Assembly: GCA_943788635.1 (NCBI GenBank)
Contig: CALSRA010000038.1
Span: 1-57,176 of the forward strand
Direction of reading: 5' to 3'
Source: an uncultured Alphaproteobacteria bacterium
GTDB taxonomy: Bacteria > Pseudomonadota > Alphaproteobacteria > UBA8366 > GCA-2717185
Length of the DNA stretch: 57,176 bases
The notes beneath the pieces are model-generated. The model saw only the letters and a list, made by a program, of their open reading frames with translations. It was not told the origin of the DNA and did no database searches. How positions within the stretch are numbered: position 1 is the stretch's first letter; the number at the start of each line of letters is the position of its first letter. Of this stretch, positions 7,384-16,434 are shown in pieces. The translations under genes were made by a program, and so were the position numbers.

Positions 7384-8460
7384 ATGATAACCGTATCGCA
7401 TGAAACCCTGCGCAAGCAGCTCAGTGAAATCTACCGCGCCTGGGGCATGGATGAGGACGAAATTGGTATTGTCGTCAATAATATGGTCGAGAGCGACCTG
7501 CGCGGAATCGACTCGCATGGTGCGGGGATGCTGCCAACCTATGCGGAGCGTCGGCGGGCGGGCGCGGTGAACGTCAATCCCGATATCAAGGTTGTCCGTG
7601 ATTTCGGCGCCGTGGCGTTGATTGATGCCGATCATGGTTTGGGCCACGTGCCGGCGACGCGCGCTATGGAAATGGCTTGCGACAAGGCGGCACAGTTCGG
7701 CATCGGCGCCGTAACGGTCCGCAATTCGAACCATTTCGGCGCGGCCGGCGTTTACTCGACGATGGCGAGCGACCGCGGATTAATCGGCATTTGTACGACA
7801 GGGACAACCCAGCGCGCGGTGCTGCCGACATTTGCCAAGGAGCCACGCTATTCGACGAACCCGATTGCCTTTGCCGCACCGGCCAAACGTAATGATGATT
7901 TCTCGCTCGACATGGCGACCAGCACAATCGCTGTCGGCAAGCTGAACATTGCCCGCCGGGCGGAAAAGGAAATTCCTATTGGCTGGGCAGCGGATGAAGA
8001 AGGGGTGCCGACCAGGGATCCGTTCGCTGCGCTGAATGCGACACCCAAACGGCTCTCCCCGCTAGGGGGAACCCGGGAACTCGGTTCGCACAAGGGATAC
8101 GGCCTGGCGATGATGGTCGACATCCTGTCTAGCGTTCTTTCGGGATCGTTCATCGGCGGACATAATTTGAAAACAGGCGAGCGCGAGCAGTACATCAATG
8201 TGGGGCATTTCGTGTTGGCTATCGATCCCAAGGCGTTCCGCGACGATGGGGAATTCGAGGAAGAACTTGATGACCTGATCGACATGCTGCACGCGACGCC
8301 GCCGGTGGATCCTTCCAAGCCTGTTCTTGTATCCGGCGACCCGGAGCACAAGTCGCGCATCGAGCGGTTGGCAAAGGGAATCCCCATGACCGATACGCTT
8401 GCGCGGGAAGTGCGCGAAGTTGCGGAGGAATGCTCCGCTCCCTTTATCCTCGGAAATTGA
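7384..8460 (+). CDS. Ldh2/malate dehydrogenase-family NAD(P)-dependent 2-hydroxyacid dehydrogenase
   Basis: 358 residues, normal family length. This family (malate/L-lactate/ureidoglycolate dehydrogenase, unrelated to the Rossmann LDH) interconverts 2-hydroxy and 2-oxo acids with NAD(P)H. Family signatures: SDLRGIDSHG (about 38-47, catalytic His), NSNHFGAAGVY (117-127), STNPIAFAAP (158-167), LDMATS (176-181) and GSHKGYGLAMMVDIL (about 235-249). All appear intact. The gene follows a divergent cupin gene and precedes a VOC-family gene by 72 bp on the same strand, so the two may be co-transcribed. The substrate is not determinable from sequence. Confidence 0.88.
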   Translation: MITVSHETLRKQLSEIYRAWGMDEDEIGIVVNNMVESDLRGIDSHGAGMLPTYAERRRAGAVNVNPDIKVVRDFGAVALIDADHGLGHVPATRAMEMACDKAAQFGIGAVTVRNSNHFGAAGVYSTMASDRGLIGICTTGTTQRAVLPTFAKEPRYSTNPIAFAAPAKRNDDFSLDMATSTIAVGKLNIARRAEKEIPIGWAADEEGVPTRDPFAALNATPKRLSPLGGTRELGSHKGYGLAMMVDILSSVLSGSFIGGHNLKTGEREQYINVGHFVLAIDPKAFRDDGEFEEELDDLIDMLHATPPVDPSKPVLVSGDPEHKSRIERLAKGIPMTDTLAREVREVAEECSAPFILGN

Positions 8461-8532
8461 TCTTCGTGGATTTCGGGATTTCGGCTACCATGGATTGAAT
8501 GGATCGTCTGTGTCTTTGCGGGAGGACAGGTC

Positions 8533-8970
8533 ATGAAAATCACATCACTCGGCCATGTTGTGCTTCGGGTCGGTAACTTGGAGCGGTCCGAAGCCTTCTA
8601 TAGCGGCGTTCTGGGGCTGCCCGTCTGCGCCCGGCTGGAGAAACGGGACATGGTGTTTTTCAGTCTTGGCAACCATCACGACTTTGCCATTGCCAGCGTT
8701 GGCGACGATGCGCCCAGACCGCAGGAAAATACGACCGGACTGGCGCATGTGGCCTTCAAGATCGGCGACGATATCGAAACGCTGAAAAAGGCCAAGGCAG
8801 AGCTGGAAGCGGCGAATGTCGAGATATTACGGTTTGTTGACCATGAAGTTTCGAAGTCGATCTATATGTCTGACCCCGACGGCAATACCGTCGAGGTCTA
8901 TATTGACGCGTCGGATAGCTGGAAGACCGATCCGCAGCGGGTTACGCATGGCGAACCGCTGGCAATCTGA
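8533..8970 (+). CDS. VOC-family (glyoxalase/dioxygenase-fold) protein
   Basis: 145 residues, one complete pair of beta-alpha-beta-beta-beta modules. Candidate metal ligands are His8 (GHVVLRVG), His72 (LAHVAFKIG) and Glu121 (DGNTVEVYID), the usual spacing for a metal-dependent extradiol dioxygenase or glyoxalase-type enzyme; the paired His48/His49 (GNHHD) is also notable. RBS GGGAGGAC about 6 bases before ATG. It is 72 bp downstream of the Ldh2-type dehydrogenase and convergent with the luciferase-like gene (15-bp gap). The substrate is unknown; a role in the same catabolic route as the dehydrogenase is inference from position. Confidence 0.85.
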   Translation: MKITSLGHVVLRVGNLERSEAFYSGVLGLPVCARLEKRDMVFFSLGNHHDFAIASVGDDAPRPQENTTGLAHVAFKIGDDIETLKKAKAELEAANVEILRFVDHEVSKSIYMSDPDGNTVEVYIDASDSWKTDPQRVTHGEPLAI

Positions 8971-8985
8971 CGTCGCGGCGCCGCG

Positions 8986-9981
8986 TTACGTATTGACATA
9001 GGGAAGGACCTCGTTGGTGAGGCGGTCCAGTTGTCCGAACTGATCGACGGAATTGCACAGGCGGAAGGCGACCCGGTTAACACCGCTGTCGCGATAGGCC
9101 TGCAAGGCTTCGATACATTCCGCCGGGCTTCCCCAGGTCAGCATCTGGTCGAGTTGGCCCTGTGAGAATTCGAAGTTGTAGTACTCGTTGAGGAACGTTG
9201 AAGCGTTTTTCAGGGCGCGGCTGCGGTCGTCGTCGATACTGATATTGAAATAGAGACAATTGTCGAAATGCGCGGTTTCCCTGCCGAGCTGACCCGCGGC
9301 ATCCAGGATGCGGGTCCACGATGCCCGAAATGAATCCGGTTTAATGGTGTGGGTCATCCATCCGTCGGCATAGCGTGCGACGCGATTGACGGAAATTTCG
9401 GATGCTTCATCGGTTCCGCTGACGGCGGACATTCGTTTGGCGTTTGTCGCGAGCCATATCTGCGCCCCGCCGGCGCTTGGCTTCGGTTCCATCGCCAGCC
9501 CGTCAAAACTGCGAAACTCGCCGTTGAACGGTTGGTTGTCGCGGGTCCAGAGGTGGCTGAGGATCATCATGTTTTCCAGCATGCGTCGCCGCCGGTCTTT
9601 GGGCTTGATACCAAGCGCCCGGGATTCGGCATCCCAGACAGGCCCGGCGCCGCCACCGGCACAAACGATCAACCGCGCGCGCCCGCTGGAAATCTGATCG
9701 AGACCAACCCATTGATGGGCAAAGACCAGGGGGTCACGTATCGCGAAACTGCCCATGCAGGCAGGGCCCAGCAGCACGCGTTCGGTCCGTGCGGCGATGG
9801 CGGTAAGGACGGTAAGGAAATCCAGACGCGGATTAACAAACAGCGAGTCACCGATCCAGACGGACTCCATTATTGGGTTGGCGTCTGCCTGCTGCGCCAT
9901 ATCGAGCATGTCACCGGCGGTATTATGACCAAGCACGACATTGCGGTTTGACAGTATCAGGCCGAATTTAAGATCACTCAT
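8986..9981 (-). CDS. Luciferase-like (LLM class) flavin-dependent oxidoreductase
   Basis: 331 residues with the bacterial-luciferase TIM-barrel pattern: strand 1 KFGLILSNR, ESVWIGDSLF (about 40-49), LGPACMGSFAIRDPLVFAHQWVGLD, the flavin-binding loop region around IVCAGGGAG, and ADGWMTHT (residues about 205-212). Family members use reduced FMN or F420 to oxidise diverse substrates. It lies 10 bp downstream of the DUF4202 gene on the same strand, so the two are likely an operon. A second, distinct LLM protein is encoded at 24282-25157. The substrate is unknown. Confidence 0.87.
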   Translation of the reverse strand: MSDLKFGLILSNRNVVLGHNTAGDMLDMAQQADANPIMESVWIGDSLFVNPRLDFLTVLTAIAARTERVLLGPACMGSFAIRDPLVFAHQWVGLDQISSGRARLIVCAGGGAGPVWDAESRALGIKPKDRRRRMLENMMILSHLWTRDNQPFNGEFRSFDGLAMEPKPSAGGAQIWLATNAKRMSAVSGTDEASEISVNRVARYADGWMTHTIKPDSFRASWTRILDAAGQLGRETAHFDNCLYFNISIDDDRSRALKNASTFLNEYYNFEFSQGQLDQMLTWGSPAECIEALQAYRDSGVNRVAFRLCNSVDQFGQLDRLTNEVLPYVNT

Positions 9982-9991
9982 GGCTGCTTCT

Positions 9992-10588
9992 TCAATTGGA
10001 GAGCGCGGTTCCGACCAGCGTTTTCACTGTCTCGGGTAGCGGCAAATTCATGGCGGATTGCTGACCTTCGACAGACATTTTGCCCCAGGTCTTTTGCAAG
10101 ATTTCGATGATTTTTGCTTCTTCATGCTTGGCGGCGAAATCGATCAGGTAAAATTGCAGAAAAACATGGCAGATGACATCCTCCAGCATCTGGGAATCGG
10201 GATCGGATTTTGGACGTTCCTTGCGGATGATGCTTTTGACTCGCGCGATGGCATCATCGCCATAGCCGCAATCGGCGAGAATTTCTGCTGTCTGATCGGC
10301 GTGCCTGTTCTTTAATTCCGTGCGCCAGCGAAGATAGCCGACTCGGCCCATCGGGTAACTGTTCCGGGGCAGCTGCCATCGCCGCAGATGCTGCGCCCGG
10401 GCCGCGAGACGCAGGGCTTCCGGCGCATCGGGGCAAAATCGTTGCAGTGCGGAAGACATGCGTTCGGAATAGACAAGCTCAGCCGGTCGTTGCGTGCCAT
10501 CGCTCTCAACCATGTTGGGATCTTCCGCGTTTGCCCGGTCAATAGCCGCGATGGCGTTTTCAAAGGAAGGGTTAGACAATTCAGACAC
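9992..10588 (-). CDS. DUF4202 family protein
   Basis: About 198 residues from GTG 10588, chosen because GGAG lies about 10 bases upstream and family members start just before the FENAIAAID helix; an upstream ATG (10648) has no RBS. Recognised by the DUF4202 pattern: IDRANAEDPN, a helix with ARAQHLRRWQLPR-SYP, GYLRWRTELK, and LEDVICHVFL. The conserved His/Glu/Asp spacing recalls HD-like all-helical hydrolases, but this is inference. It is the first gene of a probable two-gene operon with the luciferase-like oxidoreductase. The function is unknown. Confidence 0.8.
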   Translation of the reverse strand: MSELSNPSFENAIAAIDRANAEDPNMVESDGTQRPAELVYSERMSSALQRFCPDAPEALRLAARAQHLRRWQLPRNSYPMGRVGYLRWRTELKNRHADQTAEILADCGYGDDAIARVKSIIRKERPKSDPDSQMLEDVICHVFLQFYLIDFAAKHEEAKIIEILQKTWGKMSVEGQQSAMNLPLPETVKTLVGTALSN

Positions 10589-10903
10589 GTGTTTGAGGCT
10601 CCGAAAAACATAGGAAAATGATTTGTTTTGACTATAAGACTGGGGCATCGGGATGGGAAGAAATCAGCGGGACCGACAGTTGGGATACCGCCGGTGAATG
10701 GGACCCGAAGGTTTCACAGTGTAATCGACAATGAATAATTGAACGAAGGTAGGGAAACATGGAACAGGAAGTATCGGTGTTCGCCGAAGAGATGACAGCG
10801 TTCGCGGCAGTTTATGGGCTTCAGGTTGTTGGCGCGATTGCCATTCTGATTATCGGCTGGATGATGTCGGGCTGGGGCGCACGGGTGACAAATAAAGCGC
10901 TAA

Positions 10904-11835
10904 GAGTCTGACTCGAAATGATATCCATGTTTTCATGCTCTTGCCAATCGTCGGGCGAGCAGTTGAATGCTGGCGATCAGGAGCCATGCCTCCGCGCTTT
11001 CGATGGTTTCCTCGAAATCTTTGGCGAGACGGCGGTTACGACCGAGCCAAGCGAAGGTGCGCTCAACCACCCAGCGGCGGGGCAACAATACGAACCCCTT
11101 GGCGGCGTCGGAGCGCTTGACGATCTGCACGGTCCACTTCCCAAGTTTGGCCAGCGCGTCGCGCAACTTCGGTCCCGCGTAACCACCATCGGCGAAAACA
11201 TGGCGCAACCGGGGAAAGGCGTGGCGTATCGACGCCAACAGCGCGGGCGCGCCGTCGCGATCCTGGATATCGGCGGCGTGAACCATGACGGCGACCAGAA
11301 AGCCGCCTGTGTCGGTCACGATATGACGCTTGCGCCCTTTGACCTTCTTTCCCGCGTCATAGCCCCGAACACCGCCGCTTTCCGTGGTTTTCACCGTCTG
11401 GCTGTCGATCACCCCGGCGGTCGGGCTGGTCGTGCGCCCAGAGGTTTCCCGCATCGACATCACCAGTTGGCGATTGATGACGTGCAAGGTTCCATCCGAG
11501 CGCCAAGCGTAAAAATATCGCTGGATCGTACTGCGTGGCGGAAATTCCCGGGGCACCATGCGCCATTGGCAACCGGTGCGCGCCACATAAAAAATCCCAT
11601 TCACCACTTCTCGAAAATCCGTGGTTCGCGGGCGGCCTAATCGACGCGGCGGGGACAATAATGGCGAAATCAAACGCCACTCCTTATCCGTCAAGTCGCT
11701 TGCGTAACGAAGGCTCGAACGATCAAACTGCGGGCGGGTGATCTCAGTCCACATGTTGTGTCTCCTCATTTGCTTCAACACAAACGAGAGAATCACAACT
11801 TACTGAAATCACTCAACTCATTTCGGGCCGGACAC
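10904..11835 (-). mobile_element. IS5-family insertion sequence, copy 1 (in mscS)
   Basis: 932 bp. The ends are imperfect 18-bp inverted repeats (14 of 18 matching): GAGTCTGACTCGAAATGA at 10904 and the complement of GTGTCCGGCCCGAAATGA at 11835. A 3-bp target duplication TAA lies on each side (10901-10903 and 11836-11838). The single transposase gene runs on the minus strand. Apparently identical in sequence to the copies at 43287 and 52478, which implies recent activity. The TNA target is typical of some IS5 subgroups rather than of the YTAR-targeting IS5 type. Confidence 0.95.
10933..11754 (-). CDS. IS5-family DDE transposase (copy 1)
   Basis: 273 residues from ATG 11754 (MWTEIT), preceded by GAGGAG about 7 bases upstream; a longer frame to 11796 has no RBS. 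A DUF4096-type N-terminal DNA-binding region (LTDKEWRLISPLL, GRPR, YVARTGCQWRMVP) precedes the RNase H-like catalytic domain. The probable DDE residues are Asp117 (GVIDSQTVK), Asp189 (VFADGGYAG) and Glu231 in VVERTFAWLGRNRRL, the IS4/IS5 'Y/R...E' signature. Intact single frame, with no programmed frameshift of the kind seen in some IS427-type elements. Confidence 0.95.
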   Translation of the reverse strand: MWTEITRPQFDRSSLRYASDLTDKEWRLISPLLSPPRRLGRPRTTDFREVVNGIFYVARTGCQWRMVPREFPPRSTIQRYFYAWRSDGTLHVINRQLVMSMRETSGRTTSPTAGVIDSQTVKTTESGGVRGYDAGKKVKGRKRHIVTDTGGFLVAVMVHAADIQDRDGAPALLASIRHAFPRLRHVFADGGYAGPKLRDALAKLGKWTVQIVKRSDAAKGFVLLPRRWVVERTFAWLGRNRRLAKDFEETIESAEAWLLIASIQLLARRLARA

Positions 11836-12580
11836 TAAGCCGGGTCGCGGCACTGGACGAAACACTGCGGCGGTTTGCAGTCAGCATGGTCCGCTACCTT
11901 ATCCTCGTCGTCACGGGCCTTGCGGTATTGCAGCAGTTCGGCGTCGAGATGGCGAGCCTCCTCATTGTGATGAGTACGGCGGGTCTTGCCATTGGTCTGG
12001 CCTTGCAGGGAACCCTCAGCAATGTTGCGGCCGGCGTCATGCTGTTACTGTTTCGTCCCTTCAAGATCGGCGACGTTGTCAGCGTCGCCGGGCATACCGG
12101 CGGGGTCAAGGCGATTACCCTGTTTGTCACCGAACTGGCGACACCGGACAACGTCCATATTGTTGTGCCGAATGGTCAGGTATGGGGATCATCGGTACTC
12201 AATTTCAGCCACCATGAAACCCGGCGGGTCGATATTACCGTAGGTATCGGTTACGAGGACGATGTCGACAAGGCGATCGCGGAAATTAACGCGCTGATCG
12301 AAGCCGATGACCGGGCACTGGCGGCGCCGGATCCGTTTGTCGCGCTGACCGGGCTCGGCGATAGCACGGTGGACCTGACCTTGCGTGTCTGGTGTGCTGC
12401 GGCGGATTACTGGGGGCTGAAATTCAGCCTGACCAAGCAGATCAAGGAATCCTTCGATGCGGCGGGTATCAACATTCCATACCCGCAGCGGACCGTTCAC
12501 CTTGTTCAGGAAAAAGCCGACTGATCAATTTCGCCGACACGGTGCCGAATGTTCTGGCATCGCGTCGGCGGGATGATATT

Positions 12581-12624
12581 GACGCCCCCGGTTGCCTATG
12601 GCCAATCGGGGGCGTTGACTTTTT
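12581..12624 (+). terminator. Rho-independent terminator after mscS
   Basis: GACGCCCCCG (12581-12590) pairs with CGGGGGCGTT (12607-12616), with additional partial pairing in the loop; TTTTT follows at 12620-12624. It lies 57 bp beyond the mscS stop and before the convergent SDR gene. Confidence 0.8.
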
Positions 12625-12641
12625 AAGATTCTGAACGGCCG

Positions 12642-13403
12642 TCAGGCGATGGAAACGTACCATCCGCCATTGACGTGAATGGTCTGACCCGTGATGTAGC
12701 GTCCGCTGGGGCCGGCGAGCAGGCGTACCATATCGGCCACGTCTTCGGGCTGTCCGATTCGTTTCGCCGGGGTTGGCCGGGCACGGAAATGCTCCGAAAG
12801 GCGCCCGGGTTCGCCTTCATGTTCGATATGGCCTGGGGCGACGCAGTTTACCGTAATATCGCGTGGCGCGAGTTCGATACCTAGCGAGCCGGTCAATCCC
12901 GCAACACCGGCCTTGGCCGCGGCGACGGTGGACCGGTTTGCGACGCCGGCATGCCCGGAAACACCGCCGATATTGATAATCACGCCCTGACCATGATCGC
13001 TCAGATGCGGGATCGCCGCCTTGGTGCACAGGAACATGGCGTCCAGCGTTCCGGCATGAACCGAGCGCCATTCTTCATAGCTGACCTCGGTGATCGGTTT
13101 TGCGATACGCGTTCCGACATTGTTGACCAGAATATCCAGCCGGCCGAATGTTTCGACCGCCTTTGCAATCGTGCCGGCCGCTTCATCGGGTTGGGAAACG
13201 TCAGCCATGTGGACGATCGCCGTGCCCCCGACAGCCGCAATTTCATCGGCGACGCTTTGGGCGGCTTCGCGCGATGTTCGCCCGTTGACGAGCACAGATG
13301 CGCCGGCGGCGGCAAGGGTCGTTGCCATCTTATGGCCCAGGTTTTTGGCGCTCCCTGTGACAATGGCGACTCTGCCGCTCAATTCCTGTGTTGATGCGTT
13401 CAT
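12642..13403 (-). CDS. SDR-family protein lacking catalytic Ser and Tyr
   Basis: 253 residues with a normal classical-SDR scaffold: NAD(P) motif TGSAKNLG (about 17-24), LVNNVG (about 92-97) and the C-terminal PEDVADMV...GQTIHVNGG. The catalytic segment reads INIGGVSG...STVAAAK. Aligned without gaps to the usual 'SS...(12)...YxxxK', the catalytic Ser is Gly and the catalytic Tyr is Val; only the Lys remains. It should therefore not be an ordinary dehydrogenase. A dinucleotide-binding pseudoenzyme or an unusual reaction is possible. It is divergent from an SDR with an intact active site (13502-14245); the 98-bp spacer may be a shared promoter region. Confidence 0.88.
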   Translation of the reverse strand: MNASTQELSGRVAIVTGSAKNLGHKMATTLAAAGASVLVNGRTSREAAQSVADEIAAVGGTAIVHMADVSQPDEAAGTIAKAVETFGRLDILVNNVGTRIAKPITEVSYEEWRSVHAGTLDAMFLCTKAAIPHLSDHGQGVIINIGGVSGHAGVANRSTVAAAKAGVAGLTGSLGIELAPRDITVNCVAPGHIEHEGEPGRLSEHFRARPTPAKRIGQPEDVADMVRLLAGPSGRYITGQTIHVNGGWYVSIA

Positions 13404-13501
13404 GGCTTGCTCCCGGCTTCCGTTGCGACAATACGAATGATTGGGATATTCGATGTGTACGTTACTGTCGAGAGGGCGCAGGGAATGCAGGGAGCAGGAG
13501 C

Positions 13502-14245
13502 ATGAACCGTTATGACTTCGAAAGCCGGACGATTGTTGTTACCGGAGGCGCGGGTGGGATCGCATTGGAATGTGCGAAACTGCTGATCGCGGGCGGCGCG
13601 CATGTCCATCTGGTTGATCCGCGCGAAGACGCCCTGGCGGAGGTTGCCACAGCGCTAGATGGGTATGTAGATGGCCGGGTGACGACACATGTGTCTTCTC
13701 TGGAAGGGCCGGACGCCTGTGCCGCAGCATTTGATTCTGCGGAAACGGTACCCTACGGCTTGGTCCATTTGGCCGGCCTGTTCGAACCCGATCCGTTTGA
13801 CCCGGCAGTTGCCGATGTCTGGGATCGAGCCATACAGGTGAATCTCAAATCGGCATATGACATGGCGGTTGCGTATGCGCAGCGGCGGCAGGAGGGCGAG
13901 AGCGGGCGGTTGATCTTCACAACCTCAATTGCGGCGGGGCGGGGTTCGCCCGACTACACACCCTACAGTGTGGCGAAGGCTGGTTTGCATGGGCTGGTGC
14001 GGTCCGTGGCGAAGAAGCTCTCACCAGACGTGACCGTCAACGCCGTTGCACCGGGCATTATCGTGACCCGGATGACTTCCGACATCATTCAGGAACGCGG
14101 CAATTCGGCTGCAACGGAAGCGGTGCTGGGTCGTTTTGGCCAGCCGGAAGAGGTCGCCCATGTCATTGCCTTCCTGTGCAGCAACGGGGCGAGCTTTATC
14201 AACGGGCAGGTTATCCAGGTCGATGGCGGGATCGTGTTTCGTTGA
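13502..14245 (+). CDS. SDR-family oxidoreductase (intact active site)
   Basis: 247 residues from ATG 13502 with the RBS GGGAGCAGGAG. Motifs: TGGAGGIA (nucleotide-binding, about residues 15-22), an acidic residue at the end of beta2 (VDPRED) favouring NAD, the active-site Ser in TTSIAAG and YSVAK with the correct 13-residue spacing, and NAVAPGII. The C-terminus [11 protein letters not shown] is the usual FabG-like end. It may act with the divergent pseudo-SDR next door, for example as a hetero-oligomer, but this is inference. The substrate is unknown. Confidence 0.88.
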   Translation: MNRYDFESRTIVVTGGAGGIALECAKLLIAGGAHVHLVDPREDALAEVATALDGYVDGRVTTHVSSLEGPDACAAAFDSAETVPYGLVHLAGLFEPDPFDPAVADVWDRAIQVNLKSAYDMAVAYAQRRQEGESGRLIFTTSIAAGRGSPDYTPYSVAKAGLHGLVRSVAKKLSPDVTVNAVAPGIIVTRMTSDIIQERGNSAATEAVLGRFGQPEEVAHVIAFLCSNGASFINGQVIQVDGGIVFR

Positions 14246-14261
14246 CCGTGTCCTTCGGGGA

Positions 14262-15350
14262 TCAATCGGAATCCGCGTATTTTTCACGAATGTCGAGAAT
14301 CCGCGGCAGGATATTTACGAACGTTTTCAGCAGTTCAGGATCAAAATGCCGACCGGACTGTTCGCTGATGAAGGCCACGGCGTCTTCTACAGGCCATGCT
14401 TCCTTGTAGGGCCTGACCGATGTCAACGCATCGAAGACGTCGCATATCGCGCTTACCCGGCCTTCGATCGGAATATCTTCGCCGCTAAGGCCGTTCGGAT
14501 AGCCCGTGCCATCCCATTTTTCATGATGCGTCAGTGCGATGACCCGTGCCATCTTCATCAGGCTGGATTCAAATTCGCCGATAATATCGCCGCCGATGGT
14601 CGCATGGGTTTTCATGATTTCCCATTCATCGGGGTTCAGCTTGCCGGGTTTCAGCAAGATGTCGTCGGGGATACCGATTTTCCCGACATCATGCATCGGG
14701 CTGGCCTTGAGAATACAATCGGCAAATTCGTCGCCGAGGCCCGCCGCCAGCGCCAGGCTCTGGCAGCTCTTGCTCATTCGGATGATATGCATACCGGTTT
14801 CATTGTCCCGGTATTCGGCCGCACGGCCGAGGCGGCGGATAATCTCGAGTCTTGCGGTTTCCAGTTCGGTGTTCCGGTCGCGCAACTCGCGCGTTCTGTA
14901 ACGGACTTGTTTTTCCAGGTTTTCCGCCTGCCTTTTTTGCTCGTTATACAGCGAACGAATTTCGAGGATATTGTTTATGCGGTTGAGAACTTCCGTCTCG
15001 TCAAAGGGCTTGGTGACGAAATCGCGTGCGCCGGCTTCAAGCGCGCGAATGCGTGTGGCGCGATCTATCTCTGCCGTCAGAACAAGAACCGGCAGGTAAT
15101 CGTCCTTGATATCCTGATCGAGCTGCTCCATGACCTGAAATCCATCGAAATGCGGCATGTTCAGGTCCAGGACGAGAAGATCGAAATTCCCTTTGCGGAT
15201 GGTGTCGTTGGCTTCGCGGGAATTGGTCGTGCTGACCAGATTGCGGTATCCGGCGCCATTGAGGAGCATTTCCAGCAGTTCGATATTTTCAGGCATGTCG
15301 TCGACGATAAATATTTTCGCCTCGGTCATACTCTTGCGAATTGCGTTCAT
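14262..15350 (-). CDS. Response regulator with HD-GYP output domain (c-di-GMP phosphodiesterase type)
   Basis: About 362 residues from ATG 15350, which follows GGGAA; in-frame ATGs at 15362 and 15329 are alternatives. The receiver domain (about 10-130) has the acidic pair in IVDD, phospho-acceptor Asp62 (LDLNMP), the switch Thr (LTAE) and Lys114 (TKPF). A coiled-coil linker (about 135-175) leads to an HD-GYP domain with HDVGKIGIPD, a THHEKWDGTGYP motif and RVSAICDVFDALTS, all metal and GYP residues present. It should degrade cyclic di-GMP in response to phosphorylation. No histidine kinase is adjacent, so the input is unknown. Convergent with the SDR gene (16-bp gap). Confidence 0.92.
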   Translation of the reverse strand: MNAIRKSMTEAKIFIVDDMPENIELLEMLLNGAGYRNLVSTTNSREANDTIRKGNFDLLVLDLNMPHFDGFQVMEQLDQDIKDDYLPVLVLTAEIDRATRIRALEAGARDFVTKPFDETEVLNRINNILEIRSLYNEQKRQAENLEKQVRYRTRELRDRNTELETARLEIIRRLGRAAEYRDNETGMHIIRMSKSCQSLALAAGLGDEFADCILKASPMHDVGKIGIPDDILLKPGKLNPDEWEIMKTHATIGGDIIGEFESSLMKMARVIALTHHEKWDGTGYPNGLSGEDIPIEGRVSAICDVFDALTSVRPYKEAWPVEDAVAFISEQSGRHFDPELLKTFVNILPRILDIREKYADSD

Positions 15351-15854
15351 GGGAATTCCCATCGCAACGCCATGTCTTCGGTATCGTTTCCAGATAATTT
15401 TGGTCGCATGGTACCTAATCCTTGATCGCCGCCATGCTCCCGAAATGTAAGCGATCGTTTTAGAGCCCGTCTCCGGTTTGCCCTCGACCGCCAATATGCC
15501 TTTAGCGAGTTGATGAAAGATTAAGCCGGATGGTAATTCGGCATGTCGATTTCAGAATTTTCCGGCAGGGGATTGCCCGTGCTGTCGGCTGAAAACCCCC
15601 CTGACAGGAACCTGCGTCAGCTCCATCAACAGCGTATATTCAGGCACACGGCGGCGTTGCGCCGTCGCGATGGTATTAAGTAGTGTGTTGGGGAAGTTGC
15701 CAGAAGCAAAATGGGGCAGACCTGAAAAGCCTGGGCCCGCTAAATTCAGCAGCATTTTGCATCGTTGCCGTGATTACGGCCGATGAAGGGGACCGAACCG
15801 GTCTACGGGATGCCGCTTTAACGTCGCTGCATCCCGTTAACCATGGAAATCGAT
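15351..15854. other. Intergenic region, no gene identified
   Basis: About 0.5 kb between the HD-GYP and cytochrome c genes. A minus-strand frame of 67 codons (15552-15755) has no RBS and resembles no protein I know. I saw no tRNA, strong terminator or repeat. The sequence probably contains the promoter of the HD-GYP gene, but no clear hexamers stand out. Confidence 0.4.
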
Positions 15855-16226
15855 CTATTTCGCGTTTTCTTTGATATAGGCAATAACGTTTTCGCGGTCT
15901 GCCTGCTTTTTCAGGCCTGGAAAGGACATCCTGTTGCCCTTCAGGAACTTGCGCGGATTGGCGAGGTAGCCGTCCAAAGTGGCGTCATCCCAGGTAAGGC
16001 CTGAATTACGCATGGCCTTTGAATACTTGAATCCCTTCATTTCGGCGGCCTTGCTGCCGATAATTCCGTACAGCGTGGGGCCGACCTTTTTCTTTCCCGC
16101 TTTTAGCGAGTGACATGCGGCACATTTCTTGAAGACCTTCTTGCCCTTGTCCAGATCGGCCGCGATGGAAACGCTACTGCCCATTAAGAACGCGGTGCCA
16201 ACCGCGGCAAAAATCAGTTTATGCAT
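15855..16226 (-). CDS. Periplasmic class I cytochrome c
   Basis: 123 residues from ATG 16226 (GAGGGA RBS; an upstream in-frame ATG at 16241 overlaps that RBS). Residues 1-23 form a Sec signal peptide ending SIAA-D. The haem is attached at CAACH (35-39), and the axial Met is most likely Met100 in GNRMSFPGL, with YLANPRKFLKG before it, the pattern of cytochrome c2/mitochondrial-type cytochromes. The lysine-rich surface suggests docking to an acidic partner. The next gene downstream on this strand is the HD-GYP regulator; upstream lies the FAD-linked dehydrogenase, which might donate electrons to it. That link is positional inference. Confidence 0.92.
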   Translation of the reverse strand: MHKLIFAAVGTAFLMGSSVSIAADLDKGKKVFKKCAACHSLKAGKKKVGPTLYGIIGSKAAEMKGFKYSKAMRNSGLTWDDATLDGYLANPRKFLKGNRMSFPGLKKQADRENVIAYIKENAK

Positions 16227-16434
16227 AAAATTTTCCCTCATGCTCCGACATAATCGTCATGGATTTCGTCCTCTTGCATAGGCCATCTAACTACTGGGTC
16301 GGGACAGATCAACCCTGCCTGCCTGCTCCCAATTGCCGCAGGGCTGAATGCCGACGCGAAGCTTAGAACCTGACGGTAAGCGGAAATTCGCCTGAATCCG
16401 GTCCGGTCAAGGGATCGTTATCGATTGTGTCGAT

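Larger units (their letters stand above)
10759..12524 (+). pseudogene. mscS: MscS-type mechanosensitive channel gene split by an IS5-family element
   Basis: The 5' piece (ATG 10759 with a GGTAGGG RBS, to 10903) encodes about 48 residues with the first membrane helix (VVGAIAILIIGWMMSG). The 3' piece (11839-12524) continues with LSRVAALDE, a second helix, the pore-lining Ala/Gly-rich TM3 (GLAIGLALQGTLSNVAAGV) and the beta/C-terminal domains (FRPFKIGD, VPNGQVW). Excising 10904-11835 together with one TAA repeat rejoins codon CTA to AGC in frame. This gives about 276 residues, the normal length of a small MscS. As it stands the channel is disrupted: the 5' frame stops inside the IS (TGA 10909-10911). 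The 3' piece may start at ATG 11886 but would lack TM1. Confidence 0.9.

Noticed and set aside
10918..11640. 240-codon frame antisense to the transposase, repeated at all three IS copies
   Set aside because: It is a mirror frame of the transposase gene kept open by its GC-rich codon use; it has no RBS and its repetition simply follows the IS copies.
15552..15755. 67-codon minus-strand frame between the HD-GYP and cytochrome c genes
   Set aside because: No ribosome-binding site, no recognisable motif and no codon bias like the neighbours.
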